From: Terriglobales bacterium | Lineage (GTDB): Bacteria; Acidobacteriota; Terriglobia; Terriglobales; Acidobacteriaceae | Assembly (NCBI GenBank): GCA_025462725.1 | Contig: JAOAPE010000013.1 | Coordinates: 40,100 to 104,099 of the forward strand | Length of the DNA: 64,000 bases | Reading direction: 5' to 3' | Shown: positions 49,342-59,093 of the stretch, in pieces | How positions within the stretch are numbered: the first letter of the stretch is position 1 | How the letters are laid out: each line of letters opens with the position of its first letter | Made by a program: the position numbers and the translations under genes | Notes under the pieces: generated by a model | Told to the model about the DNA's origin: nothing | Database searches by the model: none | What the model saw: only the letters and a program-made list of their open reading frames with translations

Positions 49342-52215
49342 ATGACACGCAAGGATACAGTCCACAAGTTTGTTTTCTGCGCACTGGCGCTTTGTCTTTT
49401 ATCGGCATCACTCGTCGCACAGACTGCCACAGGCTCGCTGAAGGGCACGGTCACAGATCCTTCAGGCGCCGTCGTTCCGGATGCCACTGTAACGGCTACT
49501 AATGCAGCAGGACAGATTGTCTCCGCTACCACAAACAAGCAAGGCGCTTTCGAATTCAAGGGGCTGGCAGTCGGCAAGTACACCTTGGACGCGTCCGGGA
49601 AGGGCTTCTCTTTAAGAGACCTGCCGGAAGTGGACATTGCAGCAGACCGCGTTGTCCTTCGCGACATCAAGTTTGATATCGCCGTCCAACAAGAAAAAGT
49701 AAACGTCGAAGACACATCCAGCGCCGTTGACGTGTCGCCTTCAAGCAACGTTGGCGCAATTGTTCTCAAGGGTAAAGACCTCGATGCGCTCTCTGACGAT
49801 CCCGATCAATTGCAATCGGATCTGCAGGCACTCGCTGGCCCCGCAGCAGGCCCGAACGGTGGACAGATTTATATCGACGGATTCACCGGAGGACAGCTCC
49901 CGCCGAAGTCATCTATCCGCGAAATACGCATCAACCAGAACCCTTTTTCCGCGCAATTTGACAGGCTCGGATTCGGCCGCATTGAAGTTTTCACCAAGCC
50001 AGGCACTGAGAAGTATCACGGACAATTTTCATTTAACGAAAACAGTTCGCACCTCAATTCCCGGAACCCCTTTGCCGCCAGCGAACCTGACTATCACTCC
50101 GAACAGTACAGCGAAAATATCGGCGGCCCCATCAACAAGAAGTCATCCTTTAACTTTAGTGTTGAGCGGCGCAACATCAATGAAGCGTCGGTCATCAACG
50201 CTTTTATCCTGAGCCCCACGAACACGCAGGTTCCTTTCACCGGAGCGGTACTAAATCCGCGCACGCGGACGAACATTACTCCCCGCGCCGATTTCCAACT
50301 CTCGCCCGGCAACACTTTGACCACGCGCTATCAATTCATAAAGGCCGATGAGACAAACAACGGCATCGGGAACCTCAGCCTTGCGTCGCAGGGAGTTGAC
50401 AACAGCAGCATCGAGCACCAGTTCCAGATCAGCGACACCCAGATCATCAATCCCACCACGATAAATGAGACCCGTTTCCAATATGAAGGAAACCGCAACC
50501 ACTCCACGGCACAGAATCTGGGCGCTACTATCAACGTCATCGGCGCGTTCACTGGCGGTGGTAATCGCTCAGGAGTGAGTTCTGTTGATATCAATCGTTA
50601 CGAGTTCCAGAACTACACATCGATGAACCGCGGCAAACATTTCATCAAATTCGGCGCGCGCCTGCGTTCTACCCAGCAAGCCAGCAACAGCACCGCTGGC
50701 TACAACGGGACATTCACGTTCACATCGCTCGATAATTTCCTGAACAATCTGCCCAGCCAGTTCTCGATCACCTCAGGGCAACCGCTTGCGGAAAACACCG
50801 CCGTTGATGTTGGTCTCTATGCTGAAGACGACTGGCGAGTGCGCCCTAACCTGACTGTGAGTTATGGATTGCGTTACGAGACGCAAAACAATATCGGCGA
50901 CCGTGCCGATATCGCTCCGCGCATAGGCTTCTCTTGGGGGCTTGGCAGCAGTAAGTCCACTCCAAAGACAGTCTTACGCGCCGGATACGGCATTTTTTAT
51001 GACCGCTTCGGACAGGACCTTGTATTGCAAGCACAGCGCCTGAACGGGACAAGTCAACAGCAATTTGTTGTAAACAACCCGAGCTGCTACCCCAACGTCG
51101 CCGTGTGCACTACCTTGCCCGGGGCAATCGTTTCGCCGACCGTGTACGCGATCGCGCCACAATTGAGAGCGCCATATATGTTGCAGGCAGCGCTCACATT
51201 GGAGCGTCAACTCACCAAAGCGTCAACACTTTCGCTTACTTACACCAACTCGCGCGGAGTCCATGCGCTGGATGCGCGTAACATCAATGCACCACTTCCG
51301 GGCACTTACAACCCCGCAGTTCCTTCGAGCGGCGTCCGTCCGAACGGCACTAGTACCAACATCTATCAATATGAATCCGAAGGAACATTCCGGCAAAACC
51401 AGTTCATCGCGAACACCAGCTTCCGTTTCAACACAAAAGTCTCACTATTCGCGAACTACGTTCTTGGATTTGCGAACGGAGACAGCTCCGGAGCGGGCAG
51501 CTTTCCCAGTAATCAGTACAACCTTGCCGCGGATTATGGCCGTACAGCGTTCGACATCCGGCATCGCTTTGTGATCATCGGATCTGTCACATTGCCTTAT
51601 GGCTTCAGGCTGAATCCGTTTGTGACGGTGCAATCCGGAGCGCCTTATAACATCACTACCGGGCAGGACCTGAATGGAGATTCGATCTTCAACGACCGTC
51701 CGGCGTTCGCGACGAACACTGCTCTTGCCACTGTGAAGACAACGCCTGTCGGAACTTTCGACACCGTGCCTACAGCCGGCCAAACAATCATTCCCGTCAA
51801 TTATGGGAACGGCCCGTCGCAGGTGTTCGTCAATATGCGTGTAAGTAAGTCGTTTGGTCTAGGCCCCAAAGTTGAACGCGCAGCCGGGCAAAGTGGCGGC
51901 GGTGGCGGCGATCGTGGATCCGGTGGCGGCGGTGGCGGCGAACGTGGCGGTCCCGGCGGAGGTGGTCTTGCGCGTGGTGGCCCAGGCGGTGCGATGGGCG
52001 GTATCTTTGGTCCCGGCGCAGTGAACCGAAAATACAGCCTTACGTTCAGTGCCAATGCTCGGAACATGTTCAACCACGTGAATCCAGCGACGCCGATCGG
52101 CAATTTGAGTTCGCCGTTGTTCGGCATCTCGAATTCGCTTGCGGGCGGGGGCTTCGGTGGAGGCTCTCAGGCGGCGAATCGCCGCATCGACATGCAAGTG
52201 CAGTTCTCGTTCTAA
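49342..52215 (+). CDS. Oar-like TonB-dependent outer-membrane receptor with carboxypeptidase-regulatory domain
   Basis: A 957-residue protein. After the signal peptide (LLSASLVAQT) comes a CarboxypepD-regulatory domain at about 30-110 (GSLKGTVTDPSGAVVPDATV, then GAFEFKGLAVGKYTL). A plug-like domain follows (IYIDGFTGGQLPPKSSIREI, RINQNPFSAQFDRLG) and then a large beta-barrel; the last residues, MQVQFSF, end in aromatic Phe as outer-membrane barrels do. A Gly-rich insertion (about 851-890) occurs before the final strands. Such receptors are numerous in Acidobacteriota and probably bind large or sugar-type ligands. No TonB box is certain. Confidence 0.92.
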   Translation: MTRKDTVHKFVFCALALCLLSASLVAQTATGSLKGTVTDPSGAVVPDATVTATNAAGQIVSATTNKQGAFEFKGLAVGKYTLDASGKGFSLRDLPEVDIAADRVVLRDIKFDIAVQQEKVNVEDTSSAVDVSPSSNVGAIVLKGKDLDALSDDPDQLQSDLQALAGPAAGPNGGQIYIDGFTGGQLPPKSSIREIRINQNPFSAQFDRLGFGRIEVFTKPGTEKYHGQFSFNENSSHLNSRNPFAASEPDYHSEQYSENIGGPINKKSSFNFSVERRNINEASVINAFILSPTNTQVPFTGAVLNPRTRTNITPRADFQLSPGNTLTTRYQFIKADETNNGIGNLSLASQGVDNSSIEHQFQISDTQIINPTTINETRFQYEGNRNHSTAQNLGATINVIGAFTGGGNRSGVSSVDINRYEFQNYTSMNRGKHFIKFGARLRSTQQASNSTAGYNGTFTFTSLDNFLNNLPSQFSITSGQPLAENTAVDVGLYAEDDWRVRPNLTVSYGLRYETQNNIGDRADIAPRIGFSWGLGSSKSTPKTVLRAGYGIFYDRFGQDLVLQAQRLNGTSQQQFVVNNPSCYPNVAVCTTLPGAIVSPTVYAIAPQLRAPYMLQAALTLERQLTKASTLSLTYTNSRGVHALDARNINAPLPGTYNPAVPSSGVRPNGTSTNIYQYESEGTFRQNQFIANTSFRFNTKVSLFANYVLGFANGDSSGAGSFPSNQYNLAADYGRTAFDIRHRFVIIGSVTLPYGFRLNPFVTVQSGAPYNITTGQDLNGDSIFNDRPAFATNTALATVKTTPVGTFDTVPTAGQTIIPVNYGNGPSQVFVNMRVSKSFGLGPKVERAAGQSGGGGGDRGSGGGGGGERGGPGGGGLARGGPGGAMGGIFGPGAVNRKYSLTFSANARNMFNHVNPATPIGNLSSPLFGISNSLAGGGFGGGSQAANRRIDMQVQFSF

Positions 52216-52234
52216 CACTCAATCGGAACAACTA

Positions 52235-52267
52235 AACGCAGAGGCAATGTCCTCTGCGTTCTTTTTT
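52235..52267 (+). terminator. Terminator after the TonB-type receptor
   Basis: AACGCAGAGG pairs with CCTCTGCGTT, a perfect 10-bp stem with a 6-nt loop, followed directly by C and TTTTTT. Confidence 0.92.
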
Positions 52268-52332
52268 GCCTGCAACATCTGTCCGTAATGAATGCTCTAA
52301 CCTCATACTCTTGAAGCTGAGGAGAGCAACGC

Positions 52333-52653
52333 ATGGGTTTTGAGCAATATCACGAACCTGCTTCTGAACTTTCAGACGAGACGCGAACATTCGCCCGGAT
52401 GATCGTGTCGCTGACCGAAGAGGCAGAAGCGATCAATTGGTACGAGCAACGAATTTCGCTGGAGAAAGACAAACAGGCCAAAGCCATCATGTCGAATGCG
52501 CAGCAAGAGGAGTTTAAGCACTTCGGCATGGACTTGGAATTCCTGTTGCGCAAAAAACCGAAGTGGCGTGCTGCGCTGAAGGAAATCCTTTTCCACGAAG
52601 GCGATATCGTGGAACTGGGGGAACACGGCGAAAAAGCGGAAGACAAAGCTTAG
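52333..52653 (+). CDS. Encapsulated-ferritin-like protein (EncFtn family)
   Basis: A 106-residue two-helix ferritin-like protein. It matches encapsulated ferritins of the Rhodospirillum type: EEAEAINWYEQR in helix 1 and EEFKHFGMDLEFLLRKK in helix 2. By alignment from memory, the metal residues Glu29, Glu30, Glu32, Trp36, Glu60 and His63 are all present. Such proteins form decamers that oxidise Fe(II), normally inside an encapsulin shell, and are coded next to the shell gene. Here no shell gene lies nearby, and the C-terminus ends charged (EKAEDKA) without a recognisable shell-targeting tail. Confidence 0.85.
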   Translation: MGFEQYHEPASELSDETRTFARMIVSLTEEAEAINWYEQRISLEKDKQAKAIMSNAQQEEFKHFGMDLEFLLRKKPKWRAALKEILFHEGDIVELGEHGEKAEDKA

Positions 52654-52668
52654 AAATTTTCCTCTAGC

Positions 52669-55600
52669 CTAATCGTGCGAGAGAACTGGTTCTTCCAATT
52701 CCTGCATGCTCTCTTTCTTTCCGCGGCGCCAATCGTTGATTCGCGCCTGCAGCGTGTCGAGGTAGATGTAATACACAGGAGTGATATAGAGCGTAATCAC
52801 CTGTGAGAACAATAGGCCCCCAACAACCGCCAATCCCAATGCGCGCCTGGATTCAGCGCCGGCGCCGATTCCCAGCGCGATCGGCAACGTGCCCATCAGT
52901 GCAGCTGCGGTCGTCATCATAATGGGGCGAAATCGCACCAGCGCTCCCTGATAGATAGACTCCTCGGGACTCTTACCCTCTTTGCGCTCAGCTTCGAGTG
53001 CGAAGTCGATCATCATGATGGCGTTCTTTTTCACGATACCGATCAACATGATGATTCCCACGAACGAGTACAGGTTCAATTCCTGATGGAAAAGGATCAG
53101 TGTGAGCAGCGCGCCCACGCCCGCCGAAGGCAATCCGGAAAGAATCGTGATTGGATGTACGAAGCTCTCGTAGAGAATTCCCAAGATGATGTAAATCACG
53201 AGTACAGCCGCGAGCAACAGCACTCCCAAGCCTTTGAATGATTGCTGAAAAGCTTGCGCCGTTCCCTGGAACACTCCTTGAAACTGACCTGGCATAACTT
53301 TGGTTGCAGTCTCCTGCACCAGCTTAGTCGCCTCTCCCAATGAGACGCCCGGTTTCAAATTGAAACTGATGGTCACTGCGGGAAGCTGTCCTATGTGGTT
53401 TACCGTGAGCGGCCCCGTGTTGCGGTCGAGACGCGCAACCGTATCCAGGGGAATCAATTTTCCCGCAGCAGAGCGCACATACAACGAAGACAGCCCACTT
53501 GGGTTGCTCTGATACTCAGGTAACAGTTCTGCGATAACGTAGTACTCGTTATTGGGCGTATAGATGGTGCTGACTTGCCGGGAACCGTACGCAGAGTAAA
53601 GTGCCTGCGAGACTTGGTCAGGAGTTACTCCCAGCGCATACGCCTTGTCACGATCCACAACCACGTTCAACTGCGGATTGTTCACTTGCATGTCGGTGGT
53701 CACGTCCTGCAGCAACGGAGAACTTCGCAGCGCCGCTTCCAGCTTTGGAGCATCGCGATAAAGCGCCTGCGTGTCCGGCGCTTGCAACGAGTACTGGTAT
53801 TGCGACTTCGTCAGAGAGCCGCCGATGCGGATTGTCGGCGGGACTTGCAGGAAGACATTTACTCCCGGAACCCTCGCCAGCTTCGGGCGAAGCTCCTGAA
53901 TGATCTCGTCGGCGGTCATCCGGTTCACGCGATCTTTCTTGTCTTTCAGTCGAAAGAAGACGCGTCCTTGGTTCAGCGGATTTCCCAGCGATGACATCGA
54001 GCTATAGACGCTCGGATCTTTGCGGATCACGTCCGCCACTTGCTGTTGCACTTTGACCATGTCATCGAAAGCGATGCCTTGCTTCGCTTCCGTGAATGCG
54101 AAAACCAAGCCTTGGTCTTCGTTCGGCAGGAATCCAGTCTTGCTGAACATAAAGAGCACAACCGTCAGCGCGGCCACTCCGAAGGAAACCAGGAGCGTGA
54201 CAAATCTGTGTCGCAACACAGTTCGCAATGAACGGTCATATCCGTTAAGCAACGCGTCAAATACTCTCTCAGTCGCGTTATAAAACCGGCCGTGCTGTTG
54301 ATGCCCGGGATTCTTCAAGAACCGACTGCACAACATCGGCGTAAGCGTAAGCGATACAAATCCTGATACAAGGATGGCAACACCGATCGTCACTGAGAAC
54401 TCATGCAGCAGACGTCCAATGATTCCGCCCATGAAAAGCAGTGGGATGAAAACAGCGGCCAGCGAAATCGTCATGGACAAAATGGTGAATCCGATCTCCG
54501 TCGAGCCATCGAGCGCAGCGCGAAGCGGAGTCTTTCCCATTTCCATATGCCGGACAATGTTCTCCAACATCACGATCGCATCATCTACAACGAACCCGAC
54601 CGAAAGAGTGAGAGCCATCAGTGACAGGTTGTCCAAGCTGTATCCCAGCAGGTACATCACTGAGAACGTTCCCACGATTGACATCGGCAATGCGAACGAA
54701 GGGATTACCGTCGCCGAAACATTTCGCAGGAATAAAAAGATCACCATGACGACCAGAGCAATCGTCAGTAGCATGGTGAACTTCACATCGTTCACTGAAG
54801 CGCGAATGGAAACTGATCGGTCATACAATGTATCGACCGTCACAGCCGCGGGAATACTCTCCTGCAATTGCGGCAGCAGTTTCTTGACGTTGTCCACCAC
54901 TTCCACTGTGTTGGTTCCCGGTTGTCGCAAGATCGCCAAGACGATTGCTCGATTCCCGTTGAACCAACTCGCCGCGCGGTTGTCTTGCACGCTGTCCAGT
55001 GCGCGCCCAAGGTCATTCAACCGCACCGGGGATCCATTTCGATAGGCAATAATCATGGGCCCAAACTGTTTCGCCGTGGAAAGCTGTCCGTTTGAAAGGA
55101 TGGTGAACGTGCTGTTGTTGCCGTAGAGTACGCCCGTTGGCGTATTCGTGTTTCCCGACTTCAATGCCGCCGTGACTTCATCGATCCCGATCTGGCGATT
55201 CGCCATTGCTCCCGGATCCAGTTGCACGCGAACAGCGTATTTTTGTGCGCCGAACACCTGCACTTGCGCGACTCCGCTTACAGTGGAGATTCGTTGCGCC
55301 AGTGTTGTCTCTGCCGCCTCGTCTACATCGGACAACTTCAACGTTGGAGAACTCAGTGCCAGGTACAAGATCGGTTGGTCTGCCGGATTCACCTTCTTGA
55401 ATGTTGGCGGCGTGGGCATCTCCGGCGGGAGCTGGCCCTGTGCTGCAGCGATTGCGGATTGCACGTCGAGCGCAGCGCCATCGAGATCACGGCTCAAGTT
55501 GAACTGCACCGTAATGCTCGTTGACCCCAGAGAGTTCGTCGAGTTCATCGAATCGATTCCGGCGATTGTCGAAAATTGTTTTTCCAATGGCGTGGCAACG

Positions 55601-55785
55601 GAAGATGCCATCGTCTCGGGACTTGCTCCCGGCAGCGACGCATTCACCTGAATTGTGGGGAAGTCAACGTTCGGCAGATCGCTTACTGGCAATATGCGGT
55701 AGGAAAAGATGCCAAATATCAGGATGGCCGCCATCACGAGGGTCGTCATGATCGGCCGTTTTATGAATTCGTCCGATATAGTCAC
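52669..55785 (-). CDS. RND-type multidrug efflux pump (MdtB/C-AcrB family)
   Basis: A 1038-residue inner-membrane transporter with 12 helices and two large periplasmic loops. Family signs include the start ISDEFIKRPIMTTLVMAAIL, the paired Asp of helix 4 in SVGFVVDDAIVMLENIVRHM near residue 405, GIVKKNAIMMIDFALEAE near 925 and a C-terminal helix. The HAE1/MdtBC type exports lipophilic drugs together with its adaptor and an outer channel; no TolC is coded in this operon, so it probably uses another. Its start overlaps the adaptor stop by four bases. Confidence 0.95.
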   Translation of the reverse strand: MTISDEFIKRPIMTTLVMAAILIFGIFSYRILPVSDLPNVDFPTIQVNASLPGASPETMASSVATPLEKQFSTIAGIDSMNSTNSLGSTSITVQFNLSRDLDGAALDVQSAIAAAQGQLPPEMPTPPTFKKVNPADQPILYLALSSPTLKLSDVDEAAETTLAQRISTVSGVAQVQVFGAQKYAVRVQLDPGAMANRQIGIDEVTAALKSGNTNTPTGVLYGNNSTFTILSNGQLSTAKQFGPMIIAYRNGSPVRLNDLGRALDSVQDNRAASWFNGNRAIVLAILRQPGTNTVEVVDNVKKLLPQLQESIPAAVTVDTLYDRSVSIRASVNDVKFTMLLTIALVVMVIFLFLRNVSATVIPSFALPMSIVGTFSVMYLLGYSLDNLSLMALTLSVGFVVDDAIVMLENIVRHMEMGKTPLRAALDGSTEIGFTILSMTISLAAVFIPLLFMGGIIGRLLHEFSVTIGVAILVSGFVSLTLTPMLCSRFLKNPGHQQHGRFYNATERVFDALLNGYDRSLRTVLRHRFVTLLVSFGVAALTVVLFMFSKTGFLPNEDQGLVFAFTEAKQGIAFDDMVKVQQQVADVIRKDPSVYSSMSSLGNPLNQGRVFFRLKDKKDRVNRMTADEIIQELRPKLARVPGVNVFLQVPPTIRIGGSLTKSQYQYSLQAPDTQALYRDAPKLEAALRSSPLLQDVTTDMQVNNPQLNVVVDRDKAYALGVTPDQVSQALYSAYGSRQVSTIYTPNNEYYVIAELLPEYQSNPSGLSSLYVRSAAGKLIPLDTVARLDRNTGPLTVNHIGQLPAVTISFNLKPGVSLGEATKLVQETATKVMPGQFQGVFQGTAQAFQQSFKGLGVLLLAAVLVIYIILGILYESFVHPITILSGLPSAGVGALLTLILFHQELNLYSFVGIIMLIGIVKKNAIMMIDFALEAERKEGKSPEESIYQGALVRFRPIMMTTAAALMGTLPIALGIGAGAESRRALGLAVVGGLLFSQVITLYITPVYYIYLDTLQARINDWRRGKKESMQELEEPVLSHD

Positions 55786-56945
55786 TGCCCTCCTCCCGTT
55801 GCTGCTCCACTCGCAGGCGCACCGTTCGCCGGAGCATTACTCGGATTCACTTTTGCATTAGGCGCTACTCGGAGTTGTCCTTCCACGATGACGCGCTCGC
55901 CGGGATTGACGCCACCACCTACAATCGCAAGGTCCTGATAACTCCCGGCAGTTTTGATCTGCCGTGGCTCGGCAACGTTTTCCTGATTGACCACAAAGAC
56001 ATAATCCCCTTGCTGTCCCTGCTGAATCGCCTTCGCCGGAACGACGATCGCATTCTTCTCCATGGAAAGATTCAACGTGACATCAACGTATTGTCCCGGC
56101 AGCAGCGGCCGTTCTTTGTTCGGGAATGTCCCTTTGAGTTTTACAGTGCCTGTCGTGGGATCCACGCCGTTATCTATGAATGTAAGTACGCCCGCGTCAA
56201 TCACCGACCCCTGCCCCTTCGGCCGAACAAGCACCTTCAACTTCCGTGCCGCGTATCGTCGTACTTCGTCGATGTTCGATTCCGGCACCGAGAACTCTAC
56301 GTAGAGAGGGGTAATCTGGTTCAACTGCACAAGGTAGGTTGTGTCATTCGCCTTCACAACATTTCCTTGGTTCACGAGCAACGCTCCGGCCCGAGCATCT
56401 AGAGGCGCTCTAATTTCGGTGTATTGCAGCTGCACGCGGGCAGCGTTCACGGCAGCTTTGTCGGCATTCACGACTGAAGCATCCGCTTTTGCCTGCGCGC
56501 GTTGTTGGTCTGCAAGTTGATGGGCAACCACACCTTGCTTTTCAAGTTCGTTGTAGCGCGCTGCTTGTGTTGCAGAGTTGGCCGCCTGTGCTTCGTCTTT
56601 CTGCAGCGTGCCAATGGCTTTCTCAACTTCTGCCTGAAAGGGACTCTTGTCCAAGGTGAAAAGCAAGTCACCTTTTTTCACATCCTGGCCTTCTTTGAAG
56701 TGAACTTTCTCGATCTGTCCGTTCACTTGGGAGCGTATCTGCACGGTCCGGTACGCCTGCGCATTTCCAATCCCAGAAAGCTGTACCGGGATGTCACGCT
56801 GCTCGACCGGAGCTACGACGACGGGAACCGCAGGACGTCCTCCGTTGGGAGATGCTGCTTGCGCTTGTTGTTTATCCCCGCAACCTGAAATCAGTGTCGG
56901 TGTAAGGACCAGGAACGTGAGGAACAGTGCGATGTTCTTGTTCAT
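55782..56945 (-). CDS. RND efflux membrane fusion protein
   Basis: A 387-residue periplasmic lipoprotein-type adaptor with a signal peptide and lipobox ISGC near residue 22. The lipoyl half-motifs VQIRSQVNGQIEKVHFKEGQ and APLDARAGALLVNQGNVV flank a coiled hairpin (about 100-160), followed by beta-barrel and membrane-proximal domains (GVDPTTGTVKLKGTFPN). It links the RND pump to the outer channel. Sequence from about 365 is a Gly/Ala-rich tail. First gene of the operon, divergent from the MFS pump gene. Confidence 0.95.
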   Translation of the reverse strand: MNKNIALFLTFLVLTPTLISGCGDKQQAQAASPNGGRPAVPVVVAPVEQRDIPVQLSGIGNAQAYRTVQIRSQVNGQIEKVHFKEGQDVKKGDLLFTLDKSPFQAEVEKAIGTLQKDEAQAANSATQAARYNELEKQGVVAHQLADQQRAQAKADASVVNADKAAVNAARVQLQYTEIRAPLDARAGALLVNQGNVVKANDTTYLVQLNQITPLYVEFSVPESNIDEVRRYAARKLKVLVRPKGQGSVIDAGVLTFIDNGVDPTTGTVKLKGTFPNKERPLLPGQYVDVTLNLSMEKNAIVVPAKAIQQGQQGDYVFVVNQENVAEPRQIKTAGSYQDLAIVGGGVNPGERVIVEGQLRVAPNAKVNPSNAPANGAPASGAATGGGQ

Positions 56946-56965
56946 TATTGCTTCCGTTCGTAAAT

Positions 56966-56986
56966 AAACCCGACTTCGGCGGGTTT
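56966..56986 (-). other. Hairpin in the leader of the RND adaptor gene
   Basis: AAACCCG and CGGGTTT form a 7-bp stem around ACTTCGG (plus-strand order), just 20 bases before the adaptor start. Its position in the untranslated leader allows a regulatory hairpin, but it could also be part of a shared divergent regulatory site. Confidence 0.35.
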
Positions 56987-57167
56987 GTTGGTTTCCGCCG
57001 AATATGAATGATGAAAAGTGTGTAACTTCAATTTGATTGCGAAAAGGGCGGCTAAGTTTCCCATTTTTCGTTACTTGGGAACCTGTTGAGCAATTTCTGA
57101 ATCCAAGAAAGTAGCTGGTAATCTAAACCCATCCTGGGACGCTACACTCCCCTTTTTGAAAGAACTC

Positions 57168-58754
57168 ATGGTGGCTCACACCTCTGATTCGATGGCGCAA
57201 CCCGTCGGCGCGATTGCGAACATCAACCCTTGGCTTATCGCCATTGCGGTCATGTCAGCAACTTTCATGGAGGTGCTTGACACTACCGTTGTCAACGTTT
57301 CATTGCCTCACATTGCAGGTAGCTTGTCCGCAACTTCGGACGAAGCCACTTGGGCGCTAACGTCTTATCTGGTCGCAAACGCGATTGTTCTGCCGATGAC
57401 AGGGTGGCTGGCCAATTACTTTGGAAGAAAGCGGCTGCTTCTCACTTCCGTTGCTGCATTCACGGCAGCTTCATTCTTCTGCGGACTCGCGCCGAATCTA
57501 CCAGCTCTCATCATCTTCCGCGTAATCCAAGGTGCCGCAGGCGGCGGACTTCAGCCACTCTCGCAAGCGATTCTGCTCGAGGTGTTCCCTCCGGAAGAGC
57601 GTGGCAAAGCCATGGCTTTTTGGGCGCTGGGAATAGTCGTGGCTCCCATGATCGGTCCGGTGCTTGGCGGCTGGCTTACTGACAGCTACAGTTGGCGATG
57701 GATCTTCTACATCAACATTCCCGTGGGGATCGTCGCAACAATAATGATCACCACCTTCGTCTTTGACCCGCCATACATCAGTCGTAAGTCAGAGACGGTG
57801 GACTATATCGGAATGGGTCTCTTGGTGATGGGCATCGGCTCATTGCAGATTCTGCTCGACAAAGGTCAGGAAGAAGATTGGTTCGCCTCACGCTTCATCC
57901 TCACACTGGCTATTCTTGCCGCATTCGGCATTATCGGTTTCATCGTCCGCGAGTTGAAGACAGAGCATCCTGTAGTGGACCTCCGCGTCTTCAGGTATCG
58001 AAGCTATGCCGCAGGTGTCTTTCTCATGACCGTGCTCGGTTTCGTGCTTTACGGAAGCACTGTCCTCGTTCCACTGATGTTGCAAACGGTCTTGGGATAT
58101 CCCGCGCTTCAAGCAGGAATGGCGATGCTCCCTCGCGGCCTCGGTTCATTTCTCGCCATGCCCATGGTCGGATTCCTCATGGGAAAGATTGAATCCCGGC
58201 GCCTGCTGATAACGGGGATTCTGGTCGCCAGTTACAGCTTCTACCGTTTCTCACATCTGAGTCTGGACATCGGTTACTGGAACATTTTCTGGCCGCTCAT
58301 CATTCAAGGCTCGGCAATGGGATTCCTCTTTGTCCCACTTACCACGATTACGAATGATCCGATTCCAAAAGAGGAGATCGGCAATGCCACGAGTTTGTTC
58401 AACCTGATGCGCAACTTGGGTGCGAGTATCGGGATTGCCGCCATGACCACCGTGGTCGCCCGTCACCAGCAATCGCATACGAACGTCCTTACGGAATTCG
58501 TCAATGGAGCCAGTCTGCAATCGCAACAGGCCGTTGCAGCACTCAAAGGAATGTTGATGTCGCGCGGGGTGGACCCGGTCACAGCCACCAAGCAGGCCTA
58601 TGCCATGTTGTTTGGGACGGTACAAAGGCAAGCCGCGATCATGTCATTCAATGACGCGTTTTTCCTGTTGATGGTGCTTTTCCTGCTGATGATTCCATTG
58701 GTATTCGTCATGAAGAAGCCCAAGAAAGCGACCGGTCCCATCGCGGTGCATTGA
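57168..58754 (+). CDS. DHA2-type MFS multidrug transporter
   Basis: A 528-residue protein with 14 predicted helices. Signature elements are EVLDTTVVNVSLPHIAG in helix 1 (with the Asp typical of DHA2), the loop GRKRLLLTS near residue 85, the motif C helix GIVVAPMIGPVLGGWLTDSY near 160, and SLFNLMRNLGASIGIAA late in the protein. The start at 57168 is chosen as the first ATG; the TTG at 57156 is less likely. It is divergent from the RND operon, and the 220-base gap must contain both promoters. No TetR-type regulator is coded nearby. Confidence 0.93.
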   Translation: MVAHTSDSMAQPVGAIANINPWLIAIAVMSATFMEVLDTTVVNVSLPHIAGSLSATSDEATWALTSYLVANAIVLPMTGWLANYFGRKRLLLTSVAAFTAASFFCGLAPNLPALIIFRVIQGAAGGGLQPLSQAILLEVFPPEERGKAMAFWALGIVVAPMIGPVLGGWLTDSYSWRWIFYINIPVGIVATIMITTFVFDPPYISRKSETVDYIGMGLLVMGIGSLQILLDKGQEEDWFASRFILTLAILAAFGIIGFIVRELKTEHPVVDLRVFRYRSYAAGVFLMTVLGFVLYGSTVLVPLMLQTVLGYPALQAGMAMLPRGLGSFLAMPMVGFLMGKIESRRLLITGILVASYSFYRFSHLSLDIGYWNIFWPLIIQGSAMGFLFVPLTTITNDPIPKEEIGNATSLFNLMRNLGASIGIAAMTTVVARHQQSHTNVLTEFVNGASLQSQQAVAALKGMLMSRGVDPVTATKQAYAMLFGTVQRQAAIMSFNDAFFLLMVLFLLMIPLVFVMKKPKKATGPIAVH

Positions 58755-58772
58755 GCCAGTGGTATCTCAGTT

Positions 58773-58976
58773 TCAATCAAGTGTTTCGACAAGCTTTACA
58801 CTCTCAAATCGTGTCCACCAGTGATCCGGTTCAATGCCGTCCGGCCCACTATGCACGAACCCTTCCGAATCTACAGAAACAATATCGACTGACTGGACGG
58901 TTCCATCATCAAACGTCACCCGGAGTCGCTTTCCATAGTTTGCATGCAGCAGAGCTACGATTTCTTTAGATGTCAT
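58773..58976 (-). CDS. Unknown small protein (67 aa)
   Basis: A 67-residue soluble protein with an N-terminal helix and a probable beta-fold: EIVALLHANYGKRLRVTFDD, then VQSVDIVSVDSEGFVHSGPD and HWWTRFESVKLV. The pattern suggests an Sm-like or small beta-barrel domain, but this is weak. It is convergent with the MFS gene (18 bases). The frame is clean. No known family recognised. Confidence 0.7.
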   Translation of the reverse strand: MTSKEIVALLHANYGKRLRVTFDDGTVQSVDIVSVDSEGFVHSGPDGIEPDHWWTRFESVKLVETLD

Positions 58977-59051
58977 AACGCCAGCTTCCCAATGCGATAT
59001 TCATGAAGTGTAGCCCAGTACCCGATCAGTTACTCCCAAGTCCCGAATTCC

Positions 59052-59060
59052 TGCTATAAT
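59052..59060 (+). promoter_or_regulatory. Extended -10 promoter of rhlE
   Basis: TGCTATAAT is a perfect extended -10 element (TGnTATAAT). No good -35 is present at 17 bases upstream, as is usual for this promoter class. The start of transcription would be near 59067, leaving a leader of about 178 bases before the helicase TTG. Confidence 0.6.
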
Positions 59061-59077
59061 CAACCCTGCGCTAGATT

Positions 59078-59093
59078 ACGGCACGATTGCCGT
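59078..59093 (+). other. Hairpin in the long leader of rhlE
   Basis: ACGGCA-CGAT-TGCCGT is a perfect 6-bp stem with a 4-nt loop close to the 5' end of the predicted leader. It may affect stability or cold-dependent expression of the helicase message; only position supports this. Confidence 0.35.
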
